Positions 28,481 to 39,246 are shown, numbered from the stretch's first letter. The stretch: DNA of 64,000 nucleotides from Pseudoalteromonas luteoviolacea B = ATCC 29581 (GCA_000333235.1 CAPN01000010.1:124001-188000), one strand, 5' to 3'. Numbers and translations: made by a program. The notes: generated by a model not told the origin, from the sequence alone.

Positions 28481-31400
28481 ATGCTATTTCACGGCGACTT
28501 AACAACGCAGTGCACGATCCGTCAAAAGATCAGAGACTTTTACCGCATTGATGAAGAGCAAGTTATTGACTATATTTTGCCTTTAGCGGAAGTAGGTATC
28601 ACAGCACGTACTCGCGCCTGGGAACGCGCGCGTAAAATGGTGTTAAACATCCGTAAAGACCAACGAGGTCAAGGCGGTGTCGATGCGCTACTAAATGAAT
28701 ACTCATTGTCTTCGGAAGAAGGCGTTGTATTAATGTGTTTGGCAGAAGCCTTATTGCGTGTGCCAGATAAAGAAACCCAAGAAGAACTTATTCGCGATAA
28801 ACTGACTAAAGGCGACTGGTTCTCTCACCTAGGTAACAGTGACTCGCTGTTTGTCAACGCATCAGCTTGGGGTTTATTGGTTACCGGTAAAATGGTGAAT
28901 TATGCCGACAGAGCGAAAGAAGAACAATTTGGCGTACTTAAGCGTCTTATTGGCCGTGTTGGTGAGCCAACCATTCGTAAATCTGTACAAGCCGCCATGA
29001 AGATCATGGGTAAGCAGTTTGTTATGGGCACCACCATTGATTCAGCTGTTGAACGCGCAAGAGAAAAAGAAGCGAAAGGCTATGCGTATTCTTATGATAT
29101 GCTTGGTGAAGGTGCTCGCACCATGGCCGACGCTGAACGCTATTTTAACAGTTACATGAAAGCTATTCATGTTATCGGTAAAGCGGCTGCAGGCCGCGGA
29201 CCGGTGAAAAGCCCTGGTATTTCAGTTAAGCTTTCAGCGATCCACCCTCGCTACGAATTCACACACCGTGATCGTGTGATGTCTGAATTAGTTCCTAAAC
29301 TAAAAGAACTGGCAATTGCTGCAAAGCACTATGACATCGGATTCACCGTTGATGCGGAAGAAGCAGATCGCTTAGATATTTCTCTTGATGTCATTGAAGC
29401 TGTATTTTCTGACTCAGACTTAGGTAATTGGAACGGCTTTGGTCTTGCTGTACAGGCATACCAAAAACGCGCAACGTTTGTGATTGACTGGCTAGAAACG
29501 CTTGCTCGCCGTGTCGGTCGCAAGATGATGGTACGCCTTGTAAAAGGAGCATATTGGGATACCGAAGTTAAAATTACGCAAGCGGATGGCCTAAACGACT
29601 TCCCTGTATTTACTCGCAAGGCATCAACGGATGTATCATACCTTGCCTGTGCTATCAAACTAATGAATGCACGCGATGTGATTTTCCCACAATTTGCGAC
29701 GCACAATGCTTATTCTGCCGCCACGATCCTCGAATTGGCGAAAGGCGAATATTCAAATTTCGAATTCCAACGTTTACATGGCATGGGTGAATCGCTTTAC
29801 GATCAAGTTGTTACTAATGACAAAGTACAGTGCCGTGTTTATGCGCCTGTTGGTCATCATGAAGATTTGTTGGCCTATTTAGTTCGTCGTTTACTTGAAA
29901 ATGGTGCAAACTCATCGTTCGTTAACGCGATTGTGGACGAAGACAAGCCTGTTGAAGACTTGTTAGTTGACCCGGTTGAAAAAATTCAACGCTTACGTAA
30001 TCGTCGAAATACTCAAATCACCATGCCAATCGATATCTTCGGTAACGAGCGTAATAACTCTAAAGGCATGGACCTGACAAACATCAATCACATTACGCCG
30101 CTTCGCGAAAACCTGACAACATGGGTTAAAGATCACGTAAAAACTGCCGCAGATGTACCAGAAGGACATGAAGCCGTTGTAAACCCTGCAAATCTCGACG
30201 AAGTGATTGGTAGCATTCGCCATCATGATGCAGAGCAAATGAAGCAACTTGTCACTAACGCTGAAAATGCATTGGCAAGCTGGTCTGCGTTACCCGTTTC
30301 TCAACGCGCCGACATTTTGCGCCGCACCGGTGATGCGCTTGAAACACACCGCGATGAACTCATTGCTATGTGTATCAAAGAAGCTGGCAAAGTCACGAAA
30401 GATGCGATTGATGAAGTCCGTGAAGCTGTTGATTTCTGCCGCTATTATGCTGCTCATGCAGAACAACTGTGTAAAGATCCACGTTTTGAAGCCCGTGGCG
30501 TGATCCTATGTATCAGTCCATGGAACTTCCCACTCGCCATTTTCCTTGGCCAAGTTGCAGCGGCCATTGTGACAGGCAACACGGTTATTGCAAAACCTGC
30601 AGAGCAGACAAGCCTAATTGCACTTCGCACAATCAACATCATGCAAGAACAGGGATTACCTGAATTTGTAGTACAAGCCGTACTTGCGCGCGGTAGCGAA
30701 GTAGGTCAGCACATTGTGCCAGATGAACGCATTCAAGCGGTTATGTTCACTGGTTCAACGGAAACAGGCACTCGCATTTCTCAAACGCTTGCAACTCGTG
30801 GTGGTGAACAAGTTCCTTTGATTGCAGAAACGGGCGGTCAAAACTGTATGATCGTTGACTCAACGGCCCTGCCAGAACAAGTAGTTGATGATGTTATTTC
30901 TTCCGGCTTCCAAAGTGCTGGTCAACGTTGTTCTGCATTGCGTGTTCTTTTTGTACAAGAAGAAATTGCCGATAAAGTGATCCGCATGGTGAAAGGTGCA
31001 ATGCAAGAATTACACATCGGTGACCCTGCATTCCTTGAAACCGATGTTGGCCCTGTAATTGATCAACGTGCACTTAACACACTAAATGCTCACGTAGAAT
31101 ACTTAAAAGGCAATGCAAAACTTCACCACGAGTGTGAGCTTAAAGAAGCGCATAAAAAAGGTTACTTCTTTGCACCTCGCCTGTATGAAATCAGTGATCT
31201 GTCGATTTTAAAGAAAGAAGTATTTGGTCCATGTGTTCACGTGATCCGCTTTAAAGCTGGTGAAATTGATAAAGTCATCGAACAAGTGAACGGCACAGGC
31301 TATGGCTTAACTATGGGCGTTCATACACGTATTGAAGAACGCGCTCAATACCTAGCGAAACAATCTCGCGCAGGTAATATTTACATCAACCGCAACATGA

Positions 31401-32281
31401 TTGGTGCTGTGGTAGGCGTTCAACCTTTTGGTGGTCGAGGTTTATCTGGCACTGGCCCTAAAGCTGGTGGTCCAAATTATTTAACTCGTCTAGTCAAAGA
31501 AAATGCAGCTCCAGAAGATTTTGAGCAAGCAGAATTCAAAAAAGCGGGTGAAGAATTACAGTCATTACCGGGTGCACAAGAGCACGTTAATCGGATGATG
31601 AAAAATGCCCAGCGTGATGAAAAGCTATGGCGCTTTATGCCGGTATCTAACCGCGTTTCTATTCTTCGTCAATTGCTCGCGAAACTTGCTACCGTTGATG
31701 CAATGGAAGAACTGGCTGACGATTTAGCTCGCACCCTATTTGACGCACGTGAGCAATTGGTACGTGCTGAAAAACGTCTTTCTAAAGGTGTTGTGATGCC
31801 AGGACCTACGGGTGAGTCTAACATCATGTATTACGAGCCTCGTGGTACCGTGTTATGTTACGCAGACAAAGACACGTCTTTCAATTTCTGGGTCATGTCG
31901 ATTGTCACTGCACTTGCTGCAGGCAACTCAGTTGTTACGGTCGTATCTGATCTATTCCATGATGAAGCTCAAGCATTTCGCGAAAAGCTCGTCGCGTGTG
32001 GTGTAGCTGAAGGCATTCTACAAGTAGCAAAACTTAATCAGTTACCTGCGCTACTTGCACATCCATCGCTAACATCAACGGTAGTCAGCACAAACTGCGA
32101 TCGAACCTCTTACATTACAGCTCAGCTTGCTGCGCGTAAAGGCGCGATCCTACCTGTGATTAGCGCATTACATTACGATAATTTGCTCACTCGATTAATT
32201 ACTGAAAAAACGGTAAGTATCGACACCACTGCATCTGGTGGTAATACTTCTCTAATGACATTAGTCGAAGACGAAGAATAA
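28481..32281 (+). CDS. putA: Bifunctional proline dehydrogenase / glutamate-semialdehyde dehydrogenase
   Basis: About 1266 residues. The FAD-binding proline dehydrogenase barrel occupies roughly residues 150-480 (RLVKGAYWDTEVK; YLVRRLLENGANSSFV). The aldehyde dehydrogenase domain follows (about 560-1010), with glutamate in LIAETGGQNCMIVDS and catalytic cysteine in FQSAGQRCSALRV. A C-terminal ALDH-like domain ends the protein. There is no N-terminal ribbon-helix-helix domain, so this PutA should not autoregulate, matching the adjacent Lrp-type gene. I chose the ATG at 28481, with GAGGG 7 nt upstream, over the ATG at 28439. Confidence 0.95.
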   Translation: MLFHGDLTTQCTIRQKIRDFYRIDEEQVIDYILPLAEVGITARTRAWERARKMVLNIRKDQRGQGGVDALLNEYSLSSEEGVVLMCLAEALLRVPDKETQEELIRDKLTKGDWFSHLGNSDSLFVNASAWGLLVTGKMVNYADRAKEEQFGVLKRLIGRVGEPTIRKSVQAAMKIMGKQFVMGTTIDSAVERAREKEAKGYAYSYDMLGEGARTMADAERYFNSYMKAIHVIGKAAAGRGPVKSPGISVKLSAIHPRYEFTHRDRVMSELVPKLKELAIAAKHYDIGFTVDAEEADRLDISLDVIEAVFSDSDLGNWNGFGLAVQAYQKRATFVIDWLETLARRVGRKMMVRLVKGAYWDTEVKITQADGLNDFPVFTRKASTDVSYLACAIKLMNARDVIFPQFATHNAYSAATILELAKGEYSNFEFQRLHGMGESLYDQVVTNDKVQCRVYAPVGHHEDLLAYLVRRLLENGANSSFVNAIVDEDKPVEDLLVDPVEKIQRLRNRRNTQITMPIDIFGNERNNSKGMDLTNINHITPLRENLTTWVKDHVKTAADVPEGHEAVVNPANLDEVIGSIRHHDAEQMKQLVTNAENALASWSALPVSQRADILRRTGDALETHRDELIAMCIKEAGKVTKDAIDEVREAVDFCRYYAAHAEQLCKDPRFEARGVILCISPWNFPLAIFLGQVAAAIVTGNTVIAKPAEQTSLIALRTINIMQEQGLPEFVVQAVLARGSEVGQHIVPDERIQAVMFTGSTETGTRISQTLATRGGEQVPLIAETGGQNCMIVDSTALPEQVVDDVISSGFQSAGQRCSALRVLFVQEEIADKVIRMVKGAMQELHIGDPAFLETDVGPVIDQRALNTLNAHVEYLKGNAKLHHECELKEAHKKGYFFAPRLYEISDLSILKKEVFGPCVHVIRFKAGEIDKVIEQVNGTGYGLTMGVHTRIEERAQYLAKQSRAGNIYINRNMIGAVVGVQPFGGRGLSGTGPKAGGPNYLTRLVKENAAPEDFEQAEFKKAGEELQSLPGAQEHVNRMMKNAQRDEKLWRFMPVSNRVSILRQLLAKLATVDAMEELADDLARTLFDAREQLVRAEKRLSKGVVMPGPTGESNIMYYEPRGTVLCYADKDTSFNFWVMSIVTALAAGNSVVTVVSDLFHDEAQAFREKLVACGVAEGILQVAKLNQLPALLAHPSLTSTVVSTNCDRTSYITAQLAARKGAILPVISALHYDNLLTRLITEKTVSIDTTASGGNTSLMTLVEDEE

Positions 32282-32296
32282 CCACTATCAGTTTAC

Positions 32297-32322
32297 AAGG
32301 GCATGATTTTATGCCCTTTTTT
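32297..32322 (+). terminator. Rho-independent terminator of putA
   Basis: AAGGGCAT and ATGCCCTT (32297-32304 with 32311-32318) form a perfect stem with a 6-nt loop, running into a T6 tract. Confidence 0.88.
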
Positions 32323-32426
32323 ATATCTCCCCCCCCTATTTGACCATGAAATTATCATCGACAATAAAGTGGTAAAGCCGTTATCCTTTGCTACGCTTTA
32401 TTATATGAGTATTAGTTGGTGTCCTC

Positions 32427-33650
32427 GTGTCAGCCTTGAAAATCATCCCGATAAGTCAATTACAGCCAGGAATGTTTGTAGCGCGTGTCGTTAAGCAAAC
32501 AGGGCGTGTTAAAGTAAAAAGCCAAGGTTGGGTAAAAACGAAAACAGCCATTGAATCGCTGTCAAAAGCCGGTATTGTCGAAGTAGAAATTGATCCTGAT
32601 AAAACCCTCGATTTAACACCAAAAGCGAAACCAACACCGGACGAACCTTCGTCCACTGCGAATATATCAAAGGAATCTGAAAAATCATCACCTTGGCACA
32701 AATCTAGTTCTATCGATGCTGAACTCGATATTGCCAATACCTTGTATCAAGAAGCCAAGCAGCTACAACAAAAAGCCTTTGATGATATTAAAGCTGGCAG
32801 AACGATTGACGTCGAACAATTTCAGTCTGCCGCCACTGGCATTATGGACTCCATTTTTCGCAATCAAGATGCCCTATCCTGTATTGCGCGGATCAGGGAA
32901 AAAGATGCCTATTTACTTGAACATTCACTTAATGTTTCGATTTTAATCAGTATTTTTGCCAAACATCTTGGCATGGATAAGGCAATCATTGAACAGCTAG
33001 CAACTGGCGCATTATTGCACGATATAGGAAAAATCCAAGTTCCAGATGAAGTATTACATAAACCGGGTAAGCTCACACCTGAAGAGTTTGCGATTATTCA
33101 GCAACATGCTCTATTCAGTAAAGAGATTGTAGAAAAGGCAGGTCTACCCGAAATAGCGTGTCATATTGCCGGCTTTCATCACGAAAGACTCGATGGAACA
33201 GGTTATCCTTATCGTTTAAAAGGCGATGACATCAGCATTTATGTGCGAATGGCAAGTATTGTCGATGTGTATGACGCGTTGACCGCAGAGCGCGTTTATA
33301 AGCCTGGCATGACACCATTGCAGGCGTTTAAATATCTAAAAGAAAATTGTCCACATCATTTTGACCCCTCATTGGTAACACAATTTATTCAGTGTATCGG
33401 ATTATACCCTGTCGGTACCTTAGTCAAACTACGTAGCCAAAAAATAGGGATCATCGCTGAGAGTAACCCCAATGCCCCCCTAAAACCTATTGTGAAAGTG
33501 TTTTACAGTATTCGTGCGATGCATTACACACCGGTGCAAAACATAGACCTTTCTTCAAAACGTGTTGACGACGAACTTGAAGCGGCAATAAAACCCGAAG
33601 AATTCGGGATCGACCTGATCCGATTTTTTAAGCAGTCCATGATGCCTTGA
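32427..33650 (+). CDS. HD-GYP phosphodiesterase with DUF3391 domain
   Basis: A 407-residue protein probably hydrolysing cyclic di-GMP. The N-terminal DUF3391 region (about residues 1-130) starts with IPISQLQPGMFVARVVKQTG. The HD-GYP domain (about 150-340) has the HD pair in LLHDIGKIQVPDEVLHKPGK and the GYP motif in HHERLDGTGYPYRLKGDDIS. The catalytic motifs look intact. The start is a GTG without a clear ribosome-binding site, so a slightly different start is possible. No TM segment is present. Confidence 0.88.
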   Translation: MSALKIIPISQLQPGMFVARVVKQTGRVKVKSQGWVKTKTAIESLSKAGIVEVEIDPDKTLDLTPKAKPTPDEPSSTANISKESEKSSPWHKSSSIDAELDIANTLYQEAKQLQQKAFDDIKAGRTIDVEQFQSAATGIMDSIFRNQDALSCIARIREKDAYLLEHSLNVSILISIFAKHLGMDKAIIEQLATGALLHDIGKIQVPDEVLHKPGKLTPEEFAIIQQHALFSKEIVEKAGLPEIACHIAGFHHERLDGTGYPYRLKGDDISIYVRMASIVDVYDALTAERVYKPGMTPLQAFKYLKENCPHHFDPSLVTQFIQCIGLYPVGTLVKLRSQKIGIIAESNPNAPLKPIVKVFYSIRAMHYTPVQNIDLSSKRVDDELEAAIKPEEFGIDLIRFFKQSMMP

Positions 33651-33692
33651 TGTTTCAAAGTTGAAAAACAGGGCCCTGTGTTTAGGGCCATA

Positions 33693-34676
33693 TTAACGCG
33701 CAGGCCAATCTTGCATGGCTTCCATAGAAAACTCGATACCGTCAAACTCGAATACGGTTAAATCTGGCGTGATTTCTTTTACATAAAGTGCACCAATGCG
33801 CTGTCCTTCCGCTAGCTCTTTACCGTTTATTTTAATTAAACGATTACTTGGCTCGGTAGAGTAAATATGGGTCAAGTACTTAATTGGCGGCAACATAGCT
33901 TGAATACCATCTGGTAATTGTTCCACTGGGGTTGCGCGTGCAGATTGATTTGTGGCTGTCATTACACGCTGTGATGGTCGATTCTCAGTTGAGGCAACGG
34001 CATCATTAAATGCCGCTTGTAACTCAGGCGAAACCCCTTCAAAATCAATGTTTGCCGTTTCATTCGATATACTTTCTAAGGGTTTGCCCACTATCCGATA
34101 CCCTTGTGCTGCTAAGTTGGATAGCTCCTCTCCTGCCGTGAGATCTTTTTCACTATCAACGATTGAATTTGCAGGCATTGCAGTACTCGACGGCTGCAAA
34201 ACGTGTGTGCCCGCATTAATAACTACCGCTCCCTTTGCGTCTACTGGGACTAACTGCTGTTGATAGATTGGTTGTCCAGTTTTATCTACACCGACTTGAA
34301 TGGTCAACCATTGATAATGCTGCTGCTCTTGCCCATCACTGATTGAAATCGGCTTTACCTGCGGCAGACGTTGACTATCGTTCTTATCCTCGGTCACTTT
34401 ACTTTGTTGCGCTTCAGATAGAGCGATTGGAACGTCATTCGAGTCGCGTACTGTATCTGTTTGACCCTGAACAATTACAGGTTCACCCACGCTAACCGAA
34501 GCGTTATTCTTAAACTGCTTACCAAGAAAAAAACCACTTATGACACAGATTGTTGCTATAACGGTCAACACTGACAATTTGAATAGCCTACGATAACGCT
34601 CGACTTGACGGGCTAAATAATCATGTGAGTTAGCACTGTCGACTTTACTTTGCGCTGCTTTAGCTACGAAACTCAT
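33693..34676 (-). CDS. gspB: GspB-type general secretion accessory protein
   Basis: About 327 residues: a short cytoplasmic N-terminus, one TM helix (LFKLSVLTVIATICVISGFF), a long low-complexity periplasmic linker, and a C-terminal GspB-like domain (about the last 70 residues, HIYSTEPSNRLIKINGKELA onward). In Aeromonas, ExeB pairs with the ATPase ExeA to assemble the type II secretin through peptidoglycan. I start at the ATG at 34676, after AGGTGG; the GTG at 34685 is possible. It lies directly downstream of gspA. Confidence 0.85.
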   Translation of the reverse strand: MSFVAKAAQSKVDSANSHDYLARQVERYRRLFKLSVLTVIATICVISGFFLGKQFKNNASVSVGEPVIVQGQTDTVRDSNDVPIALSEAQQSKVTEDKNDSQRLPQVKPISISDGQEQQHYQWLTIQVGVDKTGQPIYQQQLVPVDAKGAVVINAGTHVLQPSSTAMPANSIVDSEKDLTAGEELSNLAAQGYRIVGKPLESISNETANIDFEGVSPELQAAFNDAVASTENRPSQRVMTATNQSARATPVEQLPDGIQAMLPPIKYLTHIYSTEPSNRLIKINGKELAEGQRIGALYVKEITPDLTVFEFDGIEFSMEAMQDWPAR

Positions 34677-34685
34677 CCTTTCCAC

Positions 34686-35600
34686 CTACCCATAAAAGCC
34701 AATCAAAAAACCAATCGCAAATAAACTTGGACACAATACGACAGGCCACAACTTAGACAACGAATGAGTTCGTGAAGACTCTTTCGCGAGTACAGCGAGA
34801 GGTAAAGCTTCTTTGGCTGCTTGCTGAACGATTTGTTTTGTTACAAACATCTGACTTTGTGAAAATGCTCCTAACAAACAGCGATCAGCTAACAGATTTA
34901 GTAATCGCGGAACACCTGCGGTTAACTCAAACATCAGCTTCACAGCATTAGGTTCAAATAATCCTCGTTGACACCCTGCTTTATGTAAGCGATGTTGTAA
35001 ATACTCACCAACTTGTAATTCCGTAAGCGGCAATAAGTGATAGCGTGCGGTAATGCGCTGCGCGAGTTGGCGAAGCTCTGTTCGTTGTAACAGCAACTGT
35101 AACTCAGGCTGCCCAACTAAGACAATTTGCAGCAGTTTTTTATGATTCGTTTCTAAGTTAGTGAGCAGACGCAATTGCTCTAACACTTCTGGTGCTAAAT
35201 GCTGAGCTTCATCAATAATAAGCATGGTATGACCACCTGCATGATGATTACTCAAAAGCTTGGTTTTTATGGCGTCGGTTAATTGCTTAAGGGACGCCTC
35301 GTGTTTAATTTCAACCTTAAGCTCATCACAGATGCTTGCAAGCAACTCATGAGCTGATAGCGTCGGATTTAAAATAAATGCCACTTCGGTGTTATTAGGG
35401 AGCGAATCAAGTAAAGTACGGGTAATGGTTGTTTTTCCTGTCCCGACTTCCCCTGTTAATAATACAAAACCACCAGCATCGCCCAATCCATATTGTAAGT
35501 GCGCCAATGCTTCTTTATGACGTTCACTTAAAAATAAATACTCTGGATTTGGAGCGATCGAAAAAGGTTTTTCCGACAAACCAAAATAGCCTAAATACAC
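34686..35600 (-). CDS. gspA: ExeA/GspA-type AAA ATPase
   Basis: About 304 residues. It has Walker A GEVGTGKTTITR, Walker B MLIIDEAQHL and a helical AAA lid, then a C-terminal TM helix (KLWPVVLCPSLFAIGFLIGF). The start is most likely the GTG at 35600 (YLGYFGLSEKPFSIAPNPEY), because ExeA proteins begin this way; the upstream ATG adds 29 unrelated residues. It lacks the C-terminal peptidoglycan-binding domain of full-length Aeromonas ExeA. It forms a pair with gspB; no other type II secretion gene is in the window. Confidence 0.87.
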   Translation of the reverse strand: MYLGYFGLSEKPFSIAPNPEYLFLSERHKEALAHLQYGLGDAGGFVLLTGEVGTGKTTITRTLLDSLPNNTEVAFILNPTLSAHELLASICDELKVEIKHEASLKQLTDAIKTKLLSNHHAGGHTMLIIDEAQHLAPEVLEQLRLLTNLETNHKKLLQIVLVGQPELQLLLQRTELRQLAQRITARYHLLPLTELQVGEYLQHRLHKAGCQRGLFEPNAVKLMFELTAGVPRLLNLLADRCLLGAFSQSQMFVTKQIVQQAAKEALPLAVLAKESSRTHSLSKLWPVVLCPSLFAIGFLIGFYG

Positions 35601-35719
35601 TGTGTTTCTCTTTCTTGTTATGATGCTGCCTATAATGGCAAAAAACAGCGCTAAGTTGTACCAATCATTTAAAAAACGATGGTTCATTCTTTTAATTTAA
35701 GGCGCTAAGGAAACTGGTT

Positions 35720-36811
35720 ATGCAAATCTATTTGGTCGGTGGCGCAGTTCGAGATGAACTCTTAGGCAGAGAAATCAAAGAACGAGATTACGTGGTAGTA
35801 GGCAGTACTCCACAAGAAATGATCGAACAAGGGTTTACTCAAGTAGGAAAAGATTTCCCAGTCTTTTTACACCCTAAAACAAAAGAAGAATATGCCCTCG
35901 CCCGGACTGAGCGCAAAAATGGCCAAGGTTATACCGGCTTTTTATGTGACTTTACGCCTTCTATCACCTTAGAAGAAGATTTATTACGACGAGATTTAAC
36001 TATCAATGCAATTGCTAAAAATGCACACGGTGAGCTCATTGATCCCTTTCATGGCCAACACGATCTCACCGCTCGGATAATTCGTCATGTCAGTATGGCA
36101 TTTATAGAAGATCCGCTACGCGTCTTACGTGTCGCGCGATTTGCAGCTCGATACCGTGGTTATGGTTTTACTATTGCACCTGAAACTCTGTCACTTATTC
36201 TCAATATGGTAGAGCGTGGCGAGTTAAACAGTTTAACGCCTGAGCGAGTTTGGATGGAGTGTGAAAAGTCAATTATCGATGGTGAATTCGCGACATTCTT
36301 AAACTATCTATCACAATTCAACGCGTTACCGGTACTTGATCCTAATCTCGCGAAATCGTGGTCTGAACGTCGATTTCAGTCATTAATGCGTGCTTGCCAC
36401 TACGCAAAAGAACATAGCTTTGCTATGGAGGTCCATCTTGCTCAACTTGCTGAAAGTTTGGATATCGATGTAATCGAGTCGCTTTGCATTCACTTAAAGC
36501 TATCGAATCAATGTGTGTTAAGTTTAAAACTCTATCATGCATTACCCGACAACCTCTATTCACCAGAAGCTGTCTCAAACTACTTCAATCAATTTGATTT
36601 TTATCGACGACCAGAACGATTTGATCTATTTAGTGCAATATTAGAAACAAAACTGCAAAACACAGATTCACTGGTGAAACTAAAACTTGCTTTCTTTGAT
36701 GCATTAAGTGTCTCAGCAAAAGCATTTATTGAAGGCGGCTTAAAGGGAGCGGAGATTAAACAAGCCATTGCACTAGAGCGCGAAAAACGCCTTGCCAACG
36801 CGCTTAGATAA
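35720..36811 (+). CDS. cca: CCA tRNA nucleotidyltransferase (without HD domain)
   Basis: A 363-residue class II enzyme that adds or repairs the 3' CCA end of tRNA. The N-terminus [20 protein letters not shown] and the following DYVVVGST give the nucleotidyltransferase core. [20 protein letters not shown] and [15 protein letters not shown] are also typical. It is about 50 residues shorter than E. coli Cca, and I see no HD phosphohydrolase motif in the tail. Confidence 0.94.
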   Translation: MQIYLVGGAVRDELLGREIKERDYVVVGSTPQEMIEQGFTQVGKDFPVFLHPKTKEEYALARTERKNGQGYTGFLCDFTPSITLEEDLLRRDLTINAIAKNAHGELIDPFHGQHDLTARIIRHVSMAFIEDPLRVLRVARFAARYRGYGFTIAPETLSLILNMVERGELNSLTPERVWMECEKSIIDGEFATFLNYLSQFNALPVLDPNLAKSWSERRFQSLMRACHYAKEHSFAMEVHLAQLAESLDIDVIESLCIHLKLSNQCVLSLKLYHALPDNLYSPEAVSNYFNQFDFYRRPERFDLFSAILETKLQNTDSLVKLKLAFFDALSVSAKAFIEGGLKGAEIKQAIALEREKRLANALR

Positions 36812-36855
36812 TGCGTTGGCAAGTTGCTTATCAGAATTAATCTGTAGCCTGTGGG

Positions 36856-37659
36856 CTAATATAACAAAAAGGCAATAAGACCAAAGCCTAACAACAAACG
36901 GTATACCACGAATGGGAACATTCCCATACGCTCAATCACTTTTAAGAAAAAGTGGATACAGGCATACGCTGCAATGAACGACAAAACTGTTCCTGTCCCA
37001 ATCGTAAACCAATCCACTGCTTCACTTTCCATAATCAATTTGTAAGTGTAATACGAACCCGCAGCTAAAATGATTGGGATTGACATTAAAAAGGAAAAAC
37101 GTGCCGCACTTTGCTTGTTTAAACCAAGCATCATACCAACGGTCATGGTAATACCAGAGCGAGAAGTACCAGGGAATATGGCAGCAATAACCTGTGAAAA
37201 GCCAATGAGTAGCGCCGATTTCCAATTCAGTTGATAAATCGTCTTAGTTTGCTTCGCGGTGGCATCGGCATACCAAAGTAAAAGCCCAAATAAAATCGTC
37301 GTCGTCGCGATGATCCACGCATTTCTAGAATAGATCTCAACGAAGTCTTTAACTAAATAGCCAATCAATAAAGCTGGTATCGTTGCGATAATAATAAACC
37401 AACCTAAACGACTGTCTTCTGTTGTGCCTTGCTTTCCAAAAGATAGAAACCAAGCTGATAAGATTTCGCTAACTTCTTTGCGAAAATAGATGATAACTGC
37501 AACCAGGCTGCCAAAATGAACGGCGACGTCAAACGCTAACCCTTGATCTGCCCAACCCAAGACTTGAGACGGGAGAATTAAATGGGCTGAACTCGAAATC
37601 GGTAAAAATTCAGTTAGACCTTGTATTAACGCTAAAACAATGATTTCAATTAGACTCAT
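36856..37659 (-). CDS. uppP: Undecaprenyl-diphosphatase UppP/BacA
   Basis: A 267-residue polytopic inner-membrane enzyme that dephosphorylates undecaprenyl diphosphate to regenerate the lipid carrier for cell-wall synthesis. It has the hallmark motifs [15 protein letters not shown] and [17 protein letters not shown] start at the ATG at 37659, which overlaps the folK stop by 4 nt; the in-frame codon at 37683 would add eight residues. Confidence 0.95.
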   Translation of the reverse strand: MSLIEIIVLALIQGLTEFLPISSSAHLILPSQVLGWADQGLAFDVAVHFGSLVAVIIYFRKEVSEILSAWFLSFGKQGTTEDSRLGWFIIIATIPALLIGYLVKDFVEIYSRNAWIIATTTILFGLLLWYADATAKQTKTIYQLNWKSALLIGFSQVIAAIFPGTSRSGITMTVGMMLGLNKQSAARFSFLMSIPIILAAGSYYTYKLIMESEAVDWFTIGTGTVLSFIAAYACIHFFLKVIERMGMFPFVVYRLLLGFGLIAFLLY

Positions 37660-38144
37660 AGTATCGAAAGCTCCACTTTCCATAGTTTTTGTTGGCTTTT
37701 ATCATAGTGTTGCCACATTTGTGCAAAGTGCTGATTTGTAACGGGATGCAAAACCGCTGGAGCGATTTCTGCCAAAGGTTGAAGCACAAAAGCGTTGGTG
37801 CAGATTTCAGCTCTCGGCAACTGCGCAGGCGTTTCACAAATCACATTATCATAAAGAAGTAGATCTAAATCGAGCGTCCTTGGACTAAATTTTTTATCTT
37901 CGGGTTTTCGGCCATGCTCGCGCTCAATTTGTTTAAGTAACTTACATACTTCTTCAAGAGACAGCGTTGTTTGCGCAGCAAATACCGAATTGTAAAAAGG
38001 ACGGCCTTTAAACCCCACCGCTTCACTTTCGTAAACACTTGAATGAGAAAAATCCGGAAAATGGGAGATAAGTGCAGTCACGCCATTTCGAAAGTTCTTC
38101 TCTCTGTCTACATTGCTGCCAATGCTGATATAAATTTTAGCCAT
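37656..38144 (-). CDS. folK: Hydroxymethyldihydropterin pyrophosphokinase
   Basis: A 162-residue HPPK that pyrophosphorylates 6-hydroxymethyl-7,8-dihydropterin in folate synthesis. It shows [12 protein letters not shown] at the N-terminus, [20 protein letters not shown] with the diagnostic [10 protein letters not shown], and ATP-site residues in between. It lies between folB (9 nt upstream) and uppP (4-nt overlap), forming a folB-folK-uppP unit. Confidence 0.96.
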   Translation of the reverse strand: MAKIYISIGSNVDREKNFRNGVTALISHFPDFSHSSVYESEAVGFKGRPFYNSVFAAQTTLSLEEVCKLLKQIEREHGRKPEDKKFSPRTLDLDLLLYDNVICETPAQLPRAEICTNAFVLQPLAEIAPAVLHPVTNQHFAQMWQHYDKSQQKLWKVELSIL

Positions 38145-38153
38145 AGATCACGT

Positions 38154-38507
38154 TCAACTTAGAGGTCGCGTAATTTCGACACCGACCGTTTTCGCTTGTG
38201 CGACAGCTTGCGGCTTACTTACTCGAATAGTAACTTGGGAAACCATAAATTCTTCTAGGATTAAACTGGCCAATTGCTCAACCAGCGATTCGAGTAAGTC
38301 AACTTGATTTGCTTGGCAATGTGCATCGACACGTTCACTGACTTTCGCATAATCAACAGCATATTTTACGTTGTCAGAAAGCGCTGCTTGCGTAAAATCA
38401 GTCAGCATTTCGATATCAAAGTACAAGCTTTGTTTACTTTCTTTCTCAAAGTCGTACACTCCTATTATTGTCTCAACATGCAACTGTGAGATATAAACCT
38501 TATCCAT
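38154..38507 (-). CDS. folB: Dihydroneopterin aldolase
   Basis: A 117-residue enzyme converting dihydroneopterin to the HPPK substrate, one step before FolK. MDKVYISQLHVETIIGVYDF is typical, with the catalytic lysine near the C-terminus (RVSKPQAVAQAKTVGVEITR). First gene of the minus-strand unit, divergent from plsY across about 145 bp. Confidence 0.95.
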   Translation of the reverse strand: MDKVYISQLHVETIIGVYDFEKESKQSLYFDIEMLTDFTQAALSDNVKYAVDYAKVSERVDAHCQANQVDLLESLVEQLASLILEEFMVSQVTIRVSKPQAVAQAKTVGVEITRPLS

Positions 38508-38652
38508 TAAGACTCCGTTAGGGTTGAGGTTCTAGGGCTCGTGTCATCTGCAGCACTGATTCATATTCAGTTCAATTCGATTCGGGCCAAATATGCCATG
38601 GTGGTCAGGCGGATAATAGCCTAAAACCGACCATTAAAGAATAAGGAAGCAT

Positions 38653-39246
38653 GTGTTAATCGGTATAATATGTCTTGTCGCCTACTTGATGGGCTCCATT
38701 TCTTCGGCCATTTTGGTCTGCCGATTGTTTCGCTTGCCTGATCCTCGTTTCGCAGGATCCAATAACCCAGGCGCGACGAATGTATTGCGCTTAGGGGGCA
38801 AAATTCCAGCAGCGTTAGTGTTAGCCTGCGATGTTTTGAAAGGCACTATTCCCGTTTGGGGCGCTTATTTCTTAGCAATCGAACCGATTTGGCTTGGTGC
38901 CATTGCGGTTAGTGCTTGTCTTGGACATATTTATCCCATCTTTTTTCATTTTAATGGCGGAAAGGCGGTAGCAACGGCGTTTGGCGCTCTTTTACCGATC
39001 GGTCTATCGTTGGCGGGAATGTTAATTGTGACCTGGCTAGTAGTGTTATGGCTAACGCGCTACTCGTCTCTTGCTGCCATTGTTACGGTCAGTCTTGCAC
39101 CAGTTTACACTTTTTTAGTCAAACCACTCTATACCTTACCAGTAACGTTCCTCACTATTGTGATTATTTTCCGTCACCGCGCCAACATAGCGCGTTTATG
39201 GCAAGGTAAAGAGCCTAAAATTACAAAAAAATCAGAGCGGCAATAA
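38653..39246 (+). CDS. plsY: Acyl-phosphate:glycerol-3-phosphate acyltransferase
   Basis: A 197-residue inner-membrane enzyme making lysophosphatidic acid. It starts at a GTG with AAGGAA upstream. The three short PlsY motifs are present: MGSISSAIL, the phosphate loop [17 protein letters not shown], and [19 protein letters not shown]. Its last 15 nt overlap the convergent tsaD. Divergent folB/plsY and convergent plsY/tsaD order is common in gammaproteobacteria. Confidence 0.95.
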   Translation: MLIGIICLVAYLMGSISSAILVCRLFRLPDPRFAGSNNPGATNVLRLGGKIPAALVLACDVLKGTIPVWGAYFLAIEPIWLGAIAVSACLGHIYPIFFHFNGGKAVATAFGALLPIGLSLAGMLIVTWLVVLWLTRYSSLAAIVTVSLAPVYTFLVKPLYTLPVTFLTIVIIFRHRANIARLWQGKEPKITKKSERQ

